From: JARBUG01 sp035628915
GTDB lineage: Bacteria > Bacillota > Sulfobacillia > Symbiobacteriales > Symbiobacteriaceae
Length of the DNA stretch: 64,000 nucleotides
Direction: 5' to 3'
Assembly (NCBI GenBank): GCA_035628915.1
Contig: DASPIW010000007.1
Coordinates: 1 to 64,000 of the forward strand
The notes under the pieces are model-generated. The model was not told where the DNA came from and did no database searches. It worked only from the letters and a program-made list of their open reading frames with translations. Position numbers and translations under genes: made by a program. Below are positions 17,112 to 24,608 of the stretch, piece after piece (positions within the stretch are counted from its first letter, which is position 1; each line of letters starts with the position of its first letter).

Positions 17112-18629
17112 TTACGTCCTTGACACCTGCTCAATTCGTGGGAATAATGGCGCACCTCGCCGGATCTGGCTGCCCGGCTGCAGCCGCCCCCAGGCGGTCT
17201 CTTCCCAGCGAGTGGGCGCCCCTGCGAGGCCTAACTGCTGATAGATGCGTCCCGGCGCCGCTACCAGGAACGGGGCGAGGGCGACGGCCGTGATGCGCAG
17301 AGCCTCCGCCAGATCATGCAGGACGGCGCCCAGCCTGCCTGCCTGCGCCGGGTCTTTCGCCAACGCCCAGGGTGCTTGCTCCTCCACGTACTTGTTGGCC
17401 CGGTCCACCAGCGTCCAGAGCGCGGCCAGCGCTTCGCCTGTCTTCAGGTCCGTCAGGGCTGCCTCCACGCCGGCAATCGCTGCCGCGGCAGCCGCGGCCA
17501 GCACTCCGTCAGAATGGCCGGCCGGGTCGGGCACGGCGCCCCCCGCAAACTTGTTGATCAGCTGCGTGGTGCGGGAGAGCAAGTTTCCCAGGTCGTTGGC
17601 CAGGTCGTTGTTGATGCGTAGCACGAGAGCATCTTCCGTGTAGTTGCAGTCCAGCCCGAAGCCGACCTCCCGCAGCAGGTAGTACCGCAGGGCGTCTGCC
17701 CCGTACCGGTCGATCAGGGTCCAGGGATCGACGGTGTTGCCCCGCGACTTGGAGATGCGCTCGCCGTTCAGGTTGATCCAGCCGTGGGCGCAGACCTGCC
17801 CGGGCAGGGGCAGGCCCAGGGCCAGCAGCAGCGCGGGCCAGATCACGACGTGGAACCGGGCGATGTCCTTGCCGACGATGTGCAGGTTAGCAGGCCAGTA
17901 CCGGGCGAAGCGCTGCCCTTCCAGCGCGTTGATGTAATTGGTCAGCGCGTCAATCCAGACGTAAACCGTCTGCGCCGGGTCGCCCGGCACCGGAATGCCC
18001 CACTGCAGCCCTGCCCGGGAGACGGCGATATCGTCCAGGCCTTGCCGGACGAAAGCCAGCGCCTCGTTGCGGCGAGCGGGAGGCACCACGAAGTCCCGCT
18101 GCTCCAGCAGGGCTTCGATTTGGGCGTGGTATTTGCTGAGACGGAAGCGGTAGGCGGTCTCCCGGGTCCACTCGAGGGGGCGCCCGCATTCCGGGCAGAG
18201 ATGGCCCGGCAGCGCCTTGGTCTCGGTCCAGAAAGCCTCTTCATGGGGGCAGTACCAGCCTTCGTACCGATCGAGATAGATATCTCCTTGCTGATGCAAC
18301 TGGGCGAAGATACGCTGCACGGCCCGCCTGTGCCGCGCTTCCGAGGTGCGGATAAAGTCGTCGTTACTGATGCCCAGGGCGGCGAACAGCGTCTGGTTCG
18401 CCGCGGCGATTTCGTCGACCCAGCCCTGCGGGTCGCGTCCGAGCGCCTGGACCCGGCGCTCGACCTTCGTGCCGTGCTCGTCGGTTCCGGTCAGGAAGAA
18501 GACATCTTCGCCTTTCGCACGGTGGTAGCGGGCGATCGCGTCAGCGAGAATGATTTCGTAGCAATGCCCGATGTGAAGCCGGTCGTTGGCGTAGTAAATC
18601 GCCGTGGTGACATAGAAACGCCTTGTCAT
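17112..18629 (-). CDS. metG: Methionyl-tRNA synthetase, short form
   Basis: 505 residues. The class I signatures are H19-I-G-H22 and the KMSKS-equivalent RISKS (Lys about 294). A connective-peptide zinc knuckle is present but the first pair reads CPHE instead of CxxC, followed by CPEC. The anticodon-binding helical bundle occupies the C-terminal third. The extra C-terminal dimerisation and tRNA-binding domain of many bacterial MetRS (about 650 residues) is absent, as in some thermophiles. The ATG at 18629 has GAAGGAGGATC upstream. Upstream are a TTGACA-18-TAAGAT promoter and a Met-rich open frame with its own strong ribosome binding site. No T-box was found. Confidence 0.94.
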   Translation of the reverse strand: MTRRFYVTTAIYYANDRLHIGHCYEIILADAIARYHRAKGEDVFFLTGTDEHGTKVERRVQALGRDPQGWVDEIAAANQTLFAALGISNDDFIRTSEARHRRAVQRIFAQLHQQGDIYLDRYEGWYCPHEEAFWTETKALPGHLCPECGRPLEWTRETAYRFRLSKYHAQIEALLEQRDFVVPPARRNEALAFVRQGLDDIAVSRAGLQWGIPVPGDPAQTVYVWIDALTNYINALEGQRFARYWPANLHIVGKDIARFHVVIWPALLLALGLPLPGQVCAHGWINLNGERISKSRGNTVDPWTLIDRYGADALRYYLLREVGFGLDCNYTEDALVLRINNDLANDLGNLLSRTTQLINKFAGGAVPDPAGHSDGVLAAAAAAAIAGVEAALTDLKTGEALAALWTLVDRANKYVEEQAPWALAKDPAQAGRLGAVLHDLAEALRITAVALAPFLVAAPGRIYQQLGLAGAPTRWEETAWGRLQPGSQIRRGAPLFPRIEQVSRT

Positions 18630-18699
18630 GATGGGATCCTCCTTCTATGTAGGTGTCAGTCTGCATCATGGGATCGTCATCGGTGTCACGCATTCGCAT
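18541..18699 (-). CDS. Possible leader peptide ORF upstream of and overlapping metG
   Basis: A 52-codon open frame starts with ATG at 18699 behind a consensus AAAGGAGGTGA (18716-18706) and ends out of frame inside metG. Its first residues, MRMRDTDDDPMM, contain four Met codons among twelve. The tandem ATGs (within CATGATG, 18670-18664) are complementary to CATCATG covering the metG start codon, so stalling on Met codons could expose the metG start. The strong ribosome binding site and Met codons are seen directly; regulation is inference. It could also be non-functional leader sequence. Confidence 0.4.
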   Translation of the reverse strand: MRMRDTDDDPMMQTDTYIEGGSHHDKAFLCHHGDLLRQRPASHRALLRNHSR

Positions 18700-18741
18700 C
18701 CGGCTTCACCTCCTTTATCGGCCCCGCCTACTTTGTAAGGT

Positions 18742-18771
18742 ATCTTAACAAAAGGTGTTCGCTCTTGTCAA
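18742..18771 (-). promoter_or_regulatory. Promoter of metG
   Basis: On the minus strand TTGACA (18771-18766) and TAAGAT (18747-18742) are spaced by 18 bases. This would start the metG leader around 18735. Its -35 overlaps the -35 of the divergent macro-domain promoter. Confidence 0.7.
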
Positions 18772-18794
18772 CAGATTCGGACGACGGGTATAAT
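18765..18794 (+). promoter_or_regulatory. Promoter of the macro-domain gene
   Basis: TTGTCA (18765-18770) and TATAAT (18789-18794) are separated by 18 bases; transcription would begin near 18801, inside a LexA-type box. It is arranged back to back with the metG promoter. Confidence 0.75.
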
Positions 18795-18795
18795 A

Positions 18796-18809
18796 AGAAC
18801 GTACGTTCG
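18796..18809. promoter_or_regulatory. LexA (SOS)-type operator
   Basis: AGAACGTACGTTCG matches the Gram-positive LexA/DinR consensus CGAACRNRYGTTYG in all but the first base, and GAACGTACGTTC is a perfect palindrome. It lies at the expected transcription start of the macro-domain gene, just after the TATAAT box, a position suited to repression. Confidence 0.65.
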
Positions 18810-18826
18810 TCTGAGGGGGCATTTGC

Positions 18827-19399
18827 ATGCTAGTTGGCAATACCTATCTGACCCTTGCTCTGGGTGACATTACGCAGGAAATGGCCGACGTCATCGTCAA
18901 TGCCGCCAACTCTTCACTCTCCAGCGGCGGCGGCGTGTGTGGCGCCATTCACCGGGCAGGGGGCCCGGCCATCACGGAAGAGTGCCAGGAGATTCGCAAC
19001 GGCAGGGGCGCCTGCCCCACGGGGGAGGCGGTCATTACCACGGCGGGGCGCCTTTTCGCACGGCACGTGGTCCATGCGGTGGGGCCGGTCTGGCAGGGCG
19101 GCCGCAGCGGCGAACCCGAACTGCTGCGCCGCGCTTATCAGAGCAGCCTTGGGCTGGCGGCCCGGCACGGGGCGGTGACCATCGCCTTCCCATCCATCAG
19201 CACAGGCATATACGGTTATCCCGTCGAAAAGGCGGCGCCCATCGCGCTGGGCGCCGCCCGGGATTTTGCCATGGAAAGCCCGCAGTTCAAGGAGATTCGG
19301 TTCGTCCTGTTCAGTGAGCGAGACCTGTCGGTTTACCGCCAAGCGCTGGGGGCGCTGCCGCCGTATCGGCCTGCGACACTTGCAGGCACAGGAAGCTGA
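18827..19399 (+). CDS. Macro domain protein (ADP-ribose / O-acetyl-ADP-ribose hydrolase type)
   Basis: 190 residues, a complete single macro domain. Recognisable elements are GDITQEMADVIVNAANSSL, GGGVCGAIHRAGG, CPTGEAVITTAGRL, HAVGPVW and SISTGIYGYP, the ADP-ribose pocket of YmdB/MacroD-like proteins, including the Asn and Gly-rich loops used in catalysis. These enzymes remove ADP-ribose from proteins or nucleic acids, or deacetylate O-acetyl-ADP-ribose. The start ATG at 18827 lies behind TGAGGGGGC. A strong promoter with an embedded LexA-type box suggests DNA-damage induction. The last 29 codons overlap the convergent ctaA gene. Confidence 0.93.
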   Translation: MLVGNTYLTLALGDITQEMADVIVNAANSSLSSGGGVCGAIHRAGGPAITEECQEIRNGRGACPTGEAVITTAGRLFARHVVHAVGPVWQGGRSGEPELLRRAYQSSLGLAARHGAVTIAFPSISTGIYGYPVEKAAPIALGAARDFAMESPQFKEIRFVLFSERDLSVYRQALGALPPYRPATLAGTGS

Positions 19400-20234
19400 G
19401 GGCGCCCCAGAACAGGGAGATCAGGCCGGTGTGCAGCTGCTGCGTCGCCAGGTTGATGTACCCCAGGCCGAACAGCGCCCCACCGGCCACCTGGGCCAGA
19501 ATCAGCCCCGCGGCCAGCCAGGCGGCCCGTCTCAGCGCCTGGCTGCCTTCACGGAGCGCCATGAAAGCCAGGCGGAGCACCATAACAGCCAGCACGCCCG
19601 CCGCCAGGCGGTGAATGAAGTTGATGCCGGTCAGCCCGTACAGGCTGGGCAGAGCCTCGCCGCTGCAAAGCGGCCAGCCAATGCAAGCAGCGCTGGCTTT
19701 CATGTGCCGTACGTAGGCGCCCAGGTAGACCACGGCGTACGAGTAGAGCGCCACCGTCCAGACCCAGCGCCTGAAGACCGGGGACGGCGCCGCCGTCGCC
19801 CGGTCGCCCTGCATCAGCAGAGTGGTTACCAGCAGTACGCCGGAAAAGCAGAGCAGCGAAATGCCGAAATGCAGGGCCAGCACCGCCTTCGGCTGCGGCC
19901 AAATGACCGCCATCGCACCCAGGGCGCCTTGCAGGCAGACGAGGAAGAGCGCCCCGGCACCCAGCCAGCGTATGAGCGGTCGCCTGGGAAAAGCCCGCCA
20001 GACCTGCACGGCCAGGAGCAGGGTCAGCAAGCCGCCCAGGCCGGAGACGGCGCGGTGGCTGAACTCGATGATCGCCCCGTAATCCCACTCGGGCATGAAT
20101 GTACCCTTGCAAAGCGGCCACGAGGCGCCGCAGCCGTCAGCGGACCCCGTATTGGTTACCAGGGCGCCCATGAGCAGCACAAAGAACATGACGACTGTGG
20201 TCAGGGCGGCCAGCGCCTTCAGTCCCCGGTTCAT
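19311..20234 (-). CDS. ctaA: Heme A synthase (CtaA/Cox15 family)
   Basis: 307 residues, eight predicted membrane helices in two repeats of four. The heme-ligating His residues are in IIEFSHRAVSGLGG, ALHFGISLL, INFIHRLAAG and TQQLHTG. Two Cys pairs typical of Gram-positive CtaA are present: GCGASWPLCKG and ACIGWPLCSG. The enzyme oxidises the C8 methyl of heme O to make heme A for cytochrome oxidase. No ctaB or oxidase genes are adjacent. The start ATG follows GATGAGGGG. Its 3' end overlaps the convergent macro-domain gene by 89 bases. Confidence 0.93.
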   Translation of the reverse strand: MNRGLKALAALTTVVMFFVLLMGALVTNTGSADGCGASWPLCKGTFMPEWDYGAIIEFSHRAVSGLGGLLTLLLAVQVWRAFPRRPLIRWLGAGALFLVCLQGALGAMAVIWPQPKAVLALHFGISLLCFSGVLLVTTLLMQGDRATAAPSPVFRRWVWTVALYSYAVVYLGAYVRHMKASAACIGWPLCSGEALPSLYGLTGINFIHRLAAGVLAVMVLRLAFMALREGSQALRRAAWLAAGLILAQVAGGALFGLGYINLATQQLHTGLISLFWGALSFLCLQVSQADTAAAPPALGGKPTGLAH

Positions 20235-20450
20235 CCCCTCATCCCCCGCAGGCTCTGTCTGTACAGAATAGGTTGATTCGCCGGAAGTGAAAGATTCCCC
20301 TTCGGGAGGAGACGCTTATGTACATAGGCTGCGTGATCGAAGGAGCGTAAGTGGACGGAGCAGATTCCCACCACCTTGCCCGAGTGGGTCAGGGCGTCGT
20401 TGGATGGTGCGCTTATGTAACTGTTGGCTGCCAATGTGGGGTATTGGAGA

Positions 20451-20770
20451 CATTTTGCCACGGAGTGCGCGGAAGTACGGAGGACACTGAATGGGACATT
20501 AAAATGGCTGCTGCGTGATTTCGCAGATTACGAAACCAACGCGGATTTCTGGGCAATGACCTACGCAAAAGGAAATTTTATATCATAATTAATTATTAAA
20601 TGAATAACAGATCCCGAAAGGGACGTCAGACAAGGCCCAGAATCACATGTCATTCATGTTCTTGTCCGCGTTTCTGAATCCGCCATCTGCGAAATCTGCG
20701 GCCATATCCCAATCCCACTTCCACTGCAGCGATTCCGTGTCTTCTTCCGCGGCTTCCGTGGTAAAAATCC
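20451..20770. repeat. Intergenic palindromic repeat element, copy 1
   Basis: The two ends are imperfect inverted copies of each other: CATTTTGCCACGGAGTGCGCGG at the left edge (read in two parts) and, on the opposite strand from the right edge, TTTTTACCACGGAAGCCGCGG, each followed by ACACGGAA-like and GCAGATTxCGCAGAT motifs. Between the arms is an AT-rich centre with TTTCTGGGCAAT (20546-20557) and CCCGAAAGGGA. The same architecture recurs at 29064-29304. No protein is encoded. The rest of the 20235-20895 spacer holds no gene. Confidence 0.65.
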
Positions 20771-20877
20771 ATTCCCATCCCACGTTGAAGATCCTAACCA
20801 TGACACAAGGTAGGTGAGCAGAACACAAGACAAGGGCAGAGAGGTTCGTGAACCATTTCACTCCTCAGATCAGTCTA

Positions 20878-20936
20878 CAAACGTAACAGATCCGCCGTTT
20901 GACTTAACAAACGATTTCCGGTTACTCTCATAACCG
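20878..20936. promoter_or_regulatory. Clustered inverted repeats upstream of the ABC exporter
   Basis: CAAACG (20878), CGTTTG (20896) and CAAACG (20908) can form two alternative inverted repeats; CGGTTA-CTCTCA-TAACCG (20919-20936) forms a third. A TTGACT hexamer (20899-20904) lies inside, but no good -10 follows. The layout suggests an operator for a repressor not encoded here. Confidence 0.4.
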
Positions 20937-20950
20937 TGAGGGGTGAGAGC

Positions 20951-21853
20951 ATGGCACTATGGGTCGAATCAATCAGCAAGCGCTTCGGTACGGTGCAGGC
21001 GGTCGACAACGTCAGCTTCGGGGTCCCGGCCGGACGAGTCTGCGGGCTCCTTGGCTCGAACGGGGCCGGCAAGACCACGACCATGCGGATGATCATGCGC
21101 ATCTTCCTGCCGGACGAGGGGCGCATCTACTGGGACGGCGCCCCGATCACCGACGAAAGCCGGAAAGGTTTCGGCTACCTGCCCGAAGAGCGGGGCCTCT
21201 ATCCTAAATTCGAGGTACGCGAGCAGCTCATCTACCTGACTGAGCTCAAAGGCCTGCCCCGCAAGGAGGCAGCAGTCCGCGTCGACCGCTGGATCAAAGA
21301 ACTGGAGATCAGCGAATACGCCCCCCGCCGGGTCGAGCAGCTCTCCAAGGGCAACCAGCAGAAAGTCCAGTTTGCTGCGACCGTCGCCTCCGGACCCGGC
21401 CTGGCAATTCTGGACGAGCCGTTCACCGGCCTTGACCCCGTCAATACGCTCATCATGGAGAAGGCCTTCCGGACCGTTGCGGCTGAAGGAACGACCGTAC
21501 TATTCTCCGCCCACAACCTGGATCAGGTGGAGGCCCTGTGCGAAGATGTGGTGCTGCTTCACCGCTCCCATGTGGTGCTGGCCGGCGGCCTGCGGGAAAT
21601 CAAGAAAGCGGCCCGGCGGCACACCGTGCGCCTGAAGATGGAAGGCGGCGACTACAGCTTCCTGGAGCAGATCGCTGGCATTGGCGTACGTGACGGCACC
21701 GCCGGCAGCAAGGAGATTTCGCTGCCCGCCGACCTCGATCCGAACTTGATCCTGCGGGCGGCCGCTGAAGCCGGGCCCGTTACGGAGTACTCCCTGGGCG
21801 AACCCTCGCTCCGCGAGATCTATCTCGAAAAGGTAGGTGCCAACCATGCGTAA
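20951..21853 (+). CDS. ABC transporter ATP-binding protein (NatA-like)
   Basis: 300 residues. Walker A is GSNGAGKTT, the Q-loop region is YLPEERGLYPK, the signature is LSKGNQQKVQ and Walker B is LAILDEPFTGLD followed by SAHNLDQVE; a C-terminal extension of about 80 residues follows, as in NatA/DrrA-type exporters. The LSKGNQQK signature is typical of the YhaQ/NatA group. ATG at 20951 is preferred over an in-frame GTG at 20936 because GAGGGGTGAG precedes it. It overlaps the permease gene by 8 bases. Substrate could be Na+, a peptide or a drug. Confidence 0.92.
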   Translation: MALWVESISKRFGTVQAVDNVSFGVPAGRVCGLLGSNGAGKTTTMRMIMRIFLPDEGRIYWDGAPITDESRKGFGYLPEERGLYPKFEVREQLIYLTELKGLPRKEAAVRVDRWIKELEISEYAPRRVEQLSKGNQQKVQFAATVASGPGLAILDEPFTGLDPVNTLIMEKAFRTVAAEGTTVLFSAHNLDQVEALCEDVVLLHRSHVVLAGGLREIKKAARRHTVRLKMEGGDYSFLEQIAGIGVRDGTAGSKEISLPADLDPNLILRAAAEAGPVTEYSLGEPSLREIYLEKVGANHA

Positions 21854-23090
21854 CATGTGGCTGGTAGCCCGTCGCGAGTTCGTGGGCCGTGGCAAGTCCG
21901 GCGGGTATCTGATTACCACGTTCTTCATCGCCCTGATTCTGCTCGCCGTCACCATTCTCCCGACGTTCATGCAGCGCAACGAGAAATCTTCACCCATCAA
22001 CATCATCATGCTGGACAAGACCGGCGCCGTTGCGCAGCCGCTGCAGACCGCGGTCAAGGCGCTGTCCGAGCAGCCCGGCGCCCGTGCTATCAGCCTGGAG
22101 TGGTCGCAGGGCGCCGACGAAGCGGCCCTGATGGACCGGATGAAGAAGGAACAGAAAGGCCTTCTGATTATTGAAGGCACGTTTCCGGCCGGTCTGAAGG
22201 CCCGGTTGCTAAGTACGAACCCCGGCCTCGTGCAGAACGCCGGCGTCATCATGAGGCCCCTGGAGTCGATGGTGCGGGAGGCACGGCTGCAGGCCCGGGG
22301 CATCGACCCCGCCGTTTCGCAGGAAGTCATGGAGCCGCTCGAAATTGAGACCCTGCAGATCACGGAGACCGGCGAAGGCCGGACCTCTGACGATTTCTTC
22401 GGCTCGATGATGACCGCCATCGGCGTCGTTATGGTAGTCTACATGGTCGTCATGCTGAACGGCCAGTTCGTCTTCCAGGGCGTGCTCGAAGAGAAAGTCT
22501 CGCGGGTCGTGGAAGTGATGGCTGCCGCCGTCGGGCCGGGCGAAATGCTCGCCGGCAAGGTGCTGGGACTGGGCGCCCTTGGGCTGCTCCAATTTGTTGT
22601 GATTATGACGTCGTGGGTGGGCGGCACGCTGATCAACCAGCAGCTCAGCGACTCGCCCGTGGGCGGGGTCAGCCTGACCGGCGCCCTGACGGCTCTGGTC
22701 TTCCTGGTCCTCGGCTACATACTGGCAGCGGCCATGAACGCTGCCGCCGCGTCCACGATCAGCCGCATGGAAGACCAGACGGCGGTCGCCATGCCGATCC
22801 AGATGATTCAAGTGATCCCATACTTGATGATCATGGCGATTGTCTTCAACCCCAACGGCACGCTGGCGACAGTCTTCTCGATGATTCCCATTTTCTCGCA
22901 GACGGTGATGGTCGCCCGGGTGCTGATGGGCGACGTGCCGCTCTGGCAGATTATCACGTCGATCGTACTGATGGCCCTGACCACCGTGCTCTTCGTGTGG
23001 GGCGGCGGGCGCATTTACCGGGCGGCGCTGCTGTCATACGGGACCAGGCCGACTATCAAGCAGGTTTTCGGTTATTTGCGCAGCAATTGA
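21846..23090 (+). CDS. ABC-2 type permease (NatB/YhaP-like)
   Basis: 414 residues. An N-terminal helix (YLITTFFIALILLAVTILPTF) is followed by a large extracytoplasmic domain of about 150 residues and then five or six C-terminal helices from about residue 175, including the conserved GVLEEKVSRVVEVMAAAVGPGEMLAGKVLGLG signature (shown in two pieces: EEKVSRVVEVM and LAGKVLGLG). This is the architecture of NatB Na+ exporters and related ABC-2 permeases. The ATG at 21846 lies behind AAGGTAGG within the end of the ATPase gene. The pair forms a two-gene operon. Confidence 0.9.
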   Translation: MRNMWLVARREFVGRGKSGGYLITTFFIALILLAVTILPTFMQRNEKSSPINIIMLDKTGAVAQPLQTAVKALSEQPGARAISLEWSQGADEAALMDRMKKEQKGLLIIEGTFPAGLKARLLSTNPGLVQNAGVIMRPLESMVREARLQARGIDPAVSQEVMEPLEIETLQITETGEGRTSDDFFGSMMTAIGVVMVVYMVVMLNGQFVFQGVLEEKVSRVVEVMAAAVGPGEMLAGKVLGLGALGLLQFVVIMTSWVGGTLINQQLSDSPVGGVSLTGALTALVFLVLGYILAAAMNAAAASTISRMEDQTAVAMPIQMIQVIPYLMIMAIVFNPNGTLATVFSMIPIFSQTVMVARVLMGDVPLWQIITSIVLMALTTVLFVWGGGRIYRAALLSYGTRPTIKQVFGYLRSN

Positions 23091-23107
23091 AGTCATAGTG
23101 AAAGAGA

Positions 23108-23133
23108 GGGGAGGGTGCCGGTGCACCCTCCCC
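23108..23133. terminator. Terminator hairpin after the ABC exporter genes
   Basis: GGGGAGGGTGC (23108-23118) pairs with GCACCCTCCCC (23123-23133) over a CGGT loop. The plus-strand flank is not T-rich, but leftward the hairpin is followed by TCTCTTTC, so it may chiefly serve a minus-strand unit. Confidence 0.7.
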
Positions 23134-23141
23134 AGTCGCAT

Positions 23142-23390
23142 CTAGTAGATGAAGTCATGCTCGATGACCTCGCATTTGCGGATCACCAGGCGCCCGTCCG
23201 GCTCCTTGCCGAACGTGATTGGGGCCAGCCAGACCCTCCGCGCCGCCATCAACTCCCTTTCGCCCATCAGACGCTCGACTGCCCGCGCAGGTTTCGCTTC
23301 CAAATGCAGGACTTTTCTGAGGGGGAGGCCAAGTAACCATAGTGCGACGATGACGACCAGGGAGGTCAAAGAAGCGTTGGCAAAGCGCAT
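23142..23390 (-). CDS. Possible small membrane-anchored protein, doubtful
   Basis: An 82-codon minus-strand frame starting at ATG 23390 would give an N-terminal hydrophobic segment (LVVIVALWLLGLPL) and the C-terminal tail KPDGRLVIRKCEVIEHDFIY-like (actual end GRLVIRKCEVIEHDFIY). It ends 9 bases before the T-rich side of a hairpin, which supports a leftward transcript. Against it: no good ribosome binding site, overlap with the divergent capA start, and no recognised family. A shorter version beginning at the internal Met near 23265 is possible. Confidence 0.3.
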   Translation of the reverse strand: MRFANASLTSLVVIVALWLLGLPLRKVLHLEAKPARAVERLMGERELMAARRVWLAPITFGKEPDGRLVIRKCEVIEHDFIY

Positions 23391-24600
23391 TCTCGGAGTT
23401 CTGCTGCTCTGCCTGATTCTGGCGGCCGGGTGCTCAAAAGCAACAACCGGGCCGGCACCGGCTGAACCGGCGCCCGCATCTGATCCCGCTCCGGCCCCGC
23501 CTCCTGAGCCGCCGCCCGTGCATGCGCGCATCCTGGCGGTGGGAGACTTGCTGATGCATACGCCGCTGGTCTACTCCTCACAGACGGCCGAAGACCAGTG
23601 GGACTTCAAGCCCCTGTTTGAGCCCGTCCGCCCCTGGATCGAAGGCGCCGGCCTGGCCATAGCGGACCTTGAAACGACTCTGACGGGCGACGAATACCCC
23701 TGGGCGGGCTATCCCAGCTTCAACACCCCGCCGGTCTTCGCCCGAGACGTCAAGGCGATCGGCTTCGACGCCGTGGTCAACGCCAATAACCACGCCCTCG
23801 ATTACGTGGAGTACGGCCTGAAGCAGACCGCTGACAATCTGGACGGGTATGGTCTGCCCCATACGGGGACGAACCGGACCCCCGAGGAGCGGGAGCAGAT
23901 TCTCGTGCTGGATGTGGCGCCCGGGCTCAAAATGGCGCTGCTCAGCTATACATACGGAACGAACGGCATACCGCTGCCACAGCCCTGGTCCGTCAACATG
24001 CTCGACGAGGAGCGCATTCGCACCGACGTGGCGCGGGCGCGCCAGTTGCCTGGGGTCGACCTGGTGGGGGTGGCCCTCCACTTTGGCCAGGAATACGCCC
24101 GGGAGCCCGACGCGGAGCAGGAGCGCTGGGTACAGCTTACGCTGGAGGCCGGCGCCGACATTATCTTCGGCGACCACGTTCATGTCCTGCAGCGGATCGA
24201 AATCCGCCAGGTCAGGGACCAGTTCGGGCGCGACCTGAAACGGGCCGTCATATTCAGCCTGGGCAACTTCATCAGCAACCAGGTGGGGCTGTACCGGGAA
24301 GAAGGCGTCATGTTCGTCGTCGATGTCAAGAAGGAGAAGGACCTGACCACCGTCGAACAGGTCTCCTTCGTGCCCACCATCACGCACACATATCGGGTCA
24401 ACGGGGAGAAGCGGTATCGCGTCGTTGCCGTGGAGAAGGCGATTGCGGACTACGAGGCCGGAAGGGATCCGCTCATCACAGCGGACGACTACGCCCGGTT
24501 CAAAGAAGCCTGGGCCGATGCGACCGTACACCTGGTCGGCAGCCCCGAAGTGACCGTGCTCAACGTGGATCAGTCCGTTACGCTGGCGGGAGCGAGATAG
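23377..24600 (+). CDS. CapA/PgsA-like lipoprotein, calcineurin-type phosphoesterase fold
   Basis: 407 residues. A lipoprotein signal (ILGVLLLCLILAAGC) and a Pro/Ala-rich linker precede a CapA domain with metal-site motifs VGDLLMH, ADLETTL, NANNHALDY, ALHFGQEY, FGDHVHVLQ and FSLGNF. CapA-type proteins are linked to poly-gamma-glutamate export or anchoring but belong to the metallophosphatase fold. TTG at 23377 is chosen because AGGGAGGTC lies 9 bases upstream and gives a compact signal peptide; an ATG at 23350 is in frame but lacks a nearby site. No pgsBC genes are adjacent, so its polymer substrate is unknown. The next gene starts 8 bases downstream. Confidence 0.88.
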   Translation: MAKRILGVLLLCLILAAGCSKATTGPAPAEPAPASDPAPAPPPEPPPVHARILAVGDLLMHTPLVYSSQTAEDQWDFKPLFEPVRPWIEGAGLAIADLETTLTGDEYPWAGYPSFNTPPVFARDVKAIGFDAVVNANNHALDYVEYGLKQTADNLDGYGLPHTGTNRTPEEREQILVLDVAPGLKMALLSYTYGTNGIPLPQPWSVNMLDEERIRTDVARARQLPGVDLVGVALHFGQEYAREPDAEQERWVQLTLEAGADIIFGDHVHVLQRIEIRQVRDQFGRDLKRAVIFSLGNFISNQVGLYREEGVMFVVDVKKEKDLTTVEQVSFVPTITHTYRVNGEKRYRVVAVEKAIADYEAGRDPLITADDYARFKEAWADATVHLVGSPEVTVLNVDQSVTLAGAR

Positions 24601-24608
24601 GGGAGCGT

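Noticed and set aside
18630..18830. Possible T-box riboswitch before metG
   Set aside because: The conserved T-box sequence (AGGGTGGNACCGCG type) and the terminator/antiterminator pair are absent on the minus strand; a leader ORF is the only visible candidate.
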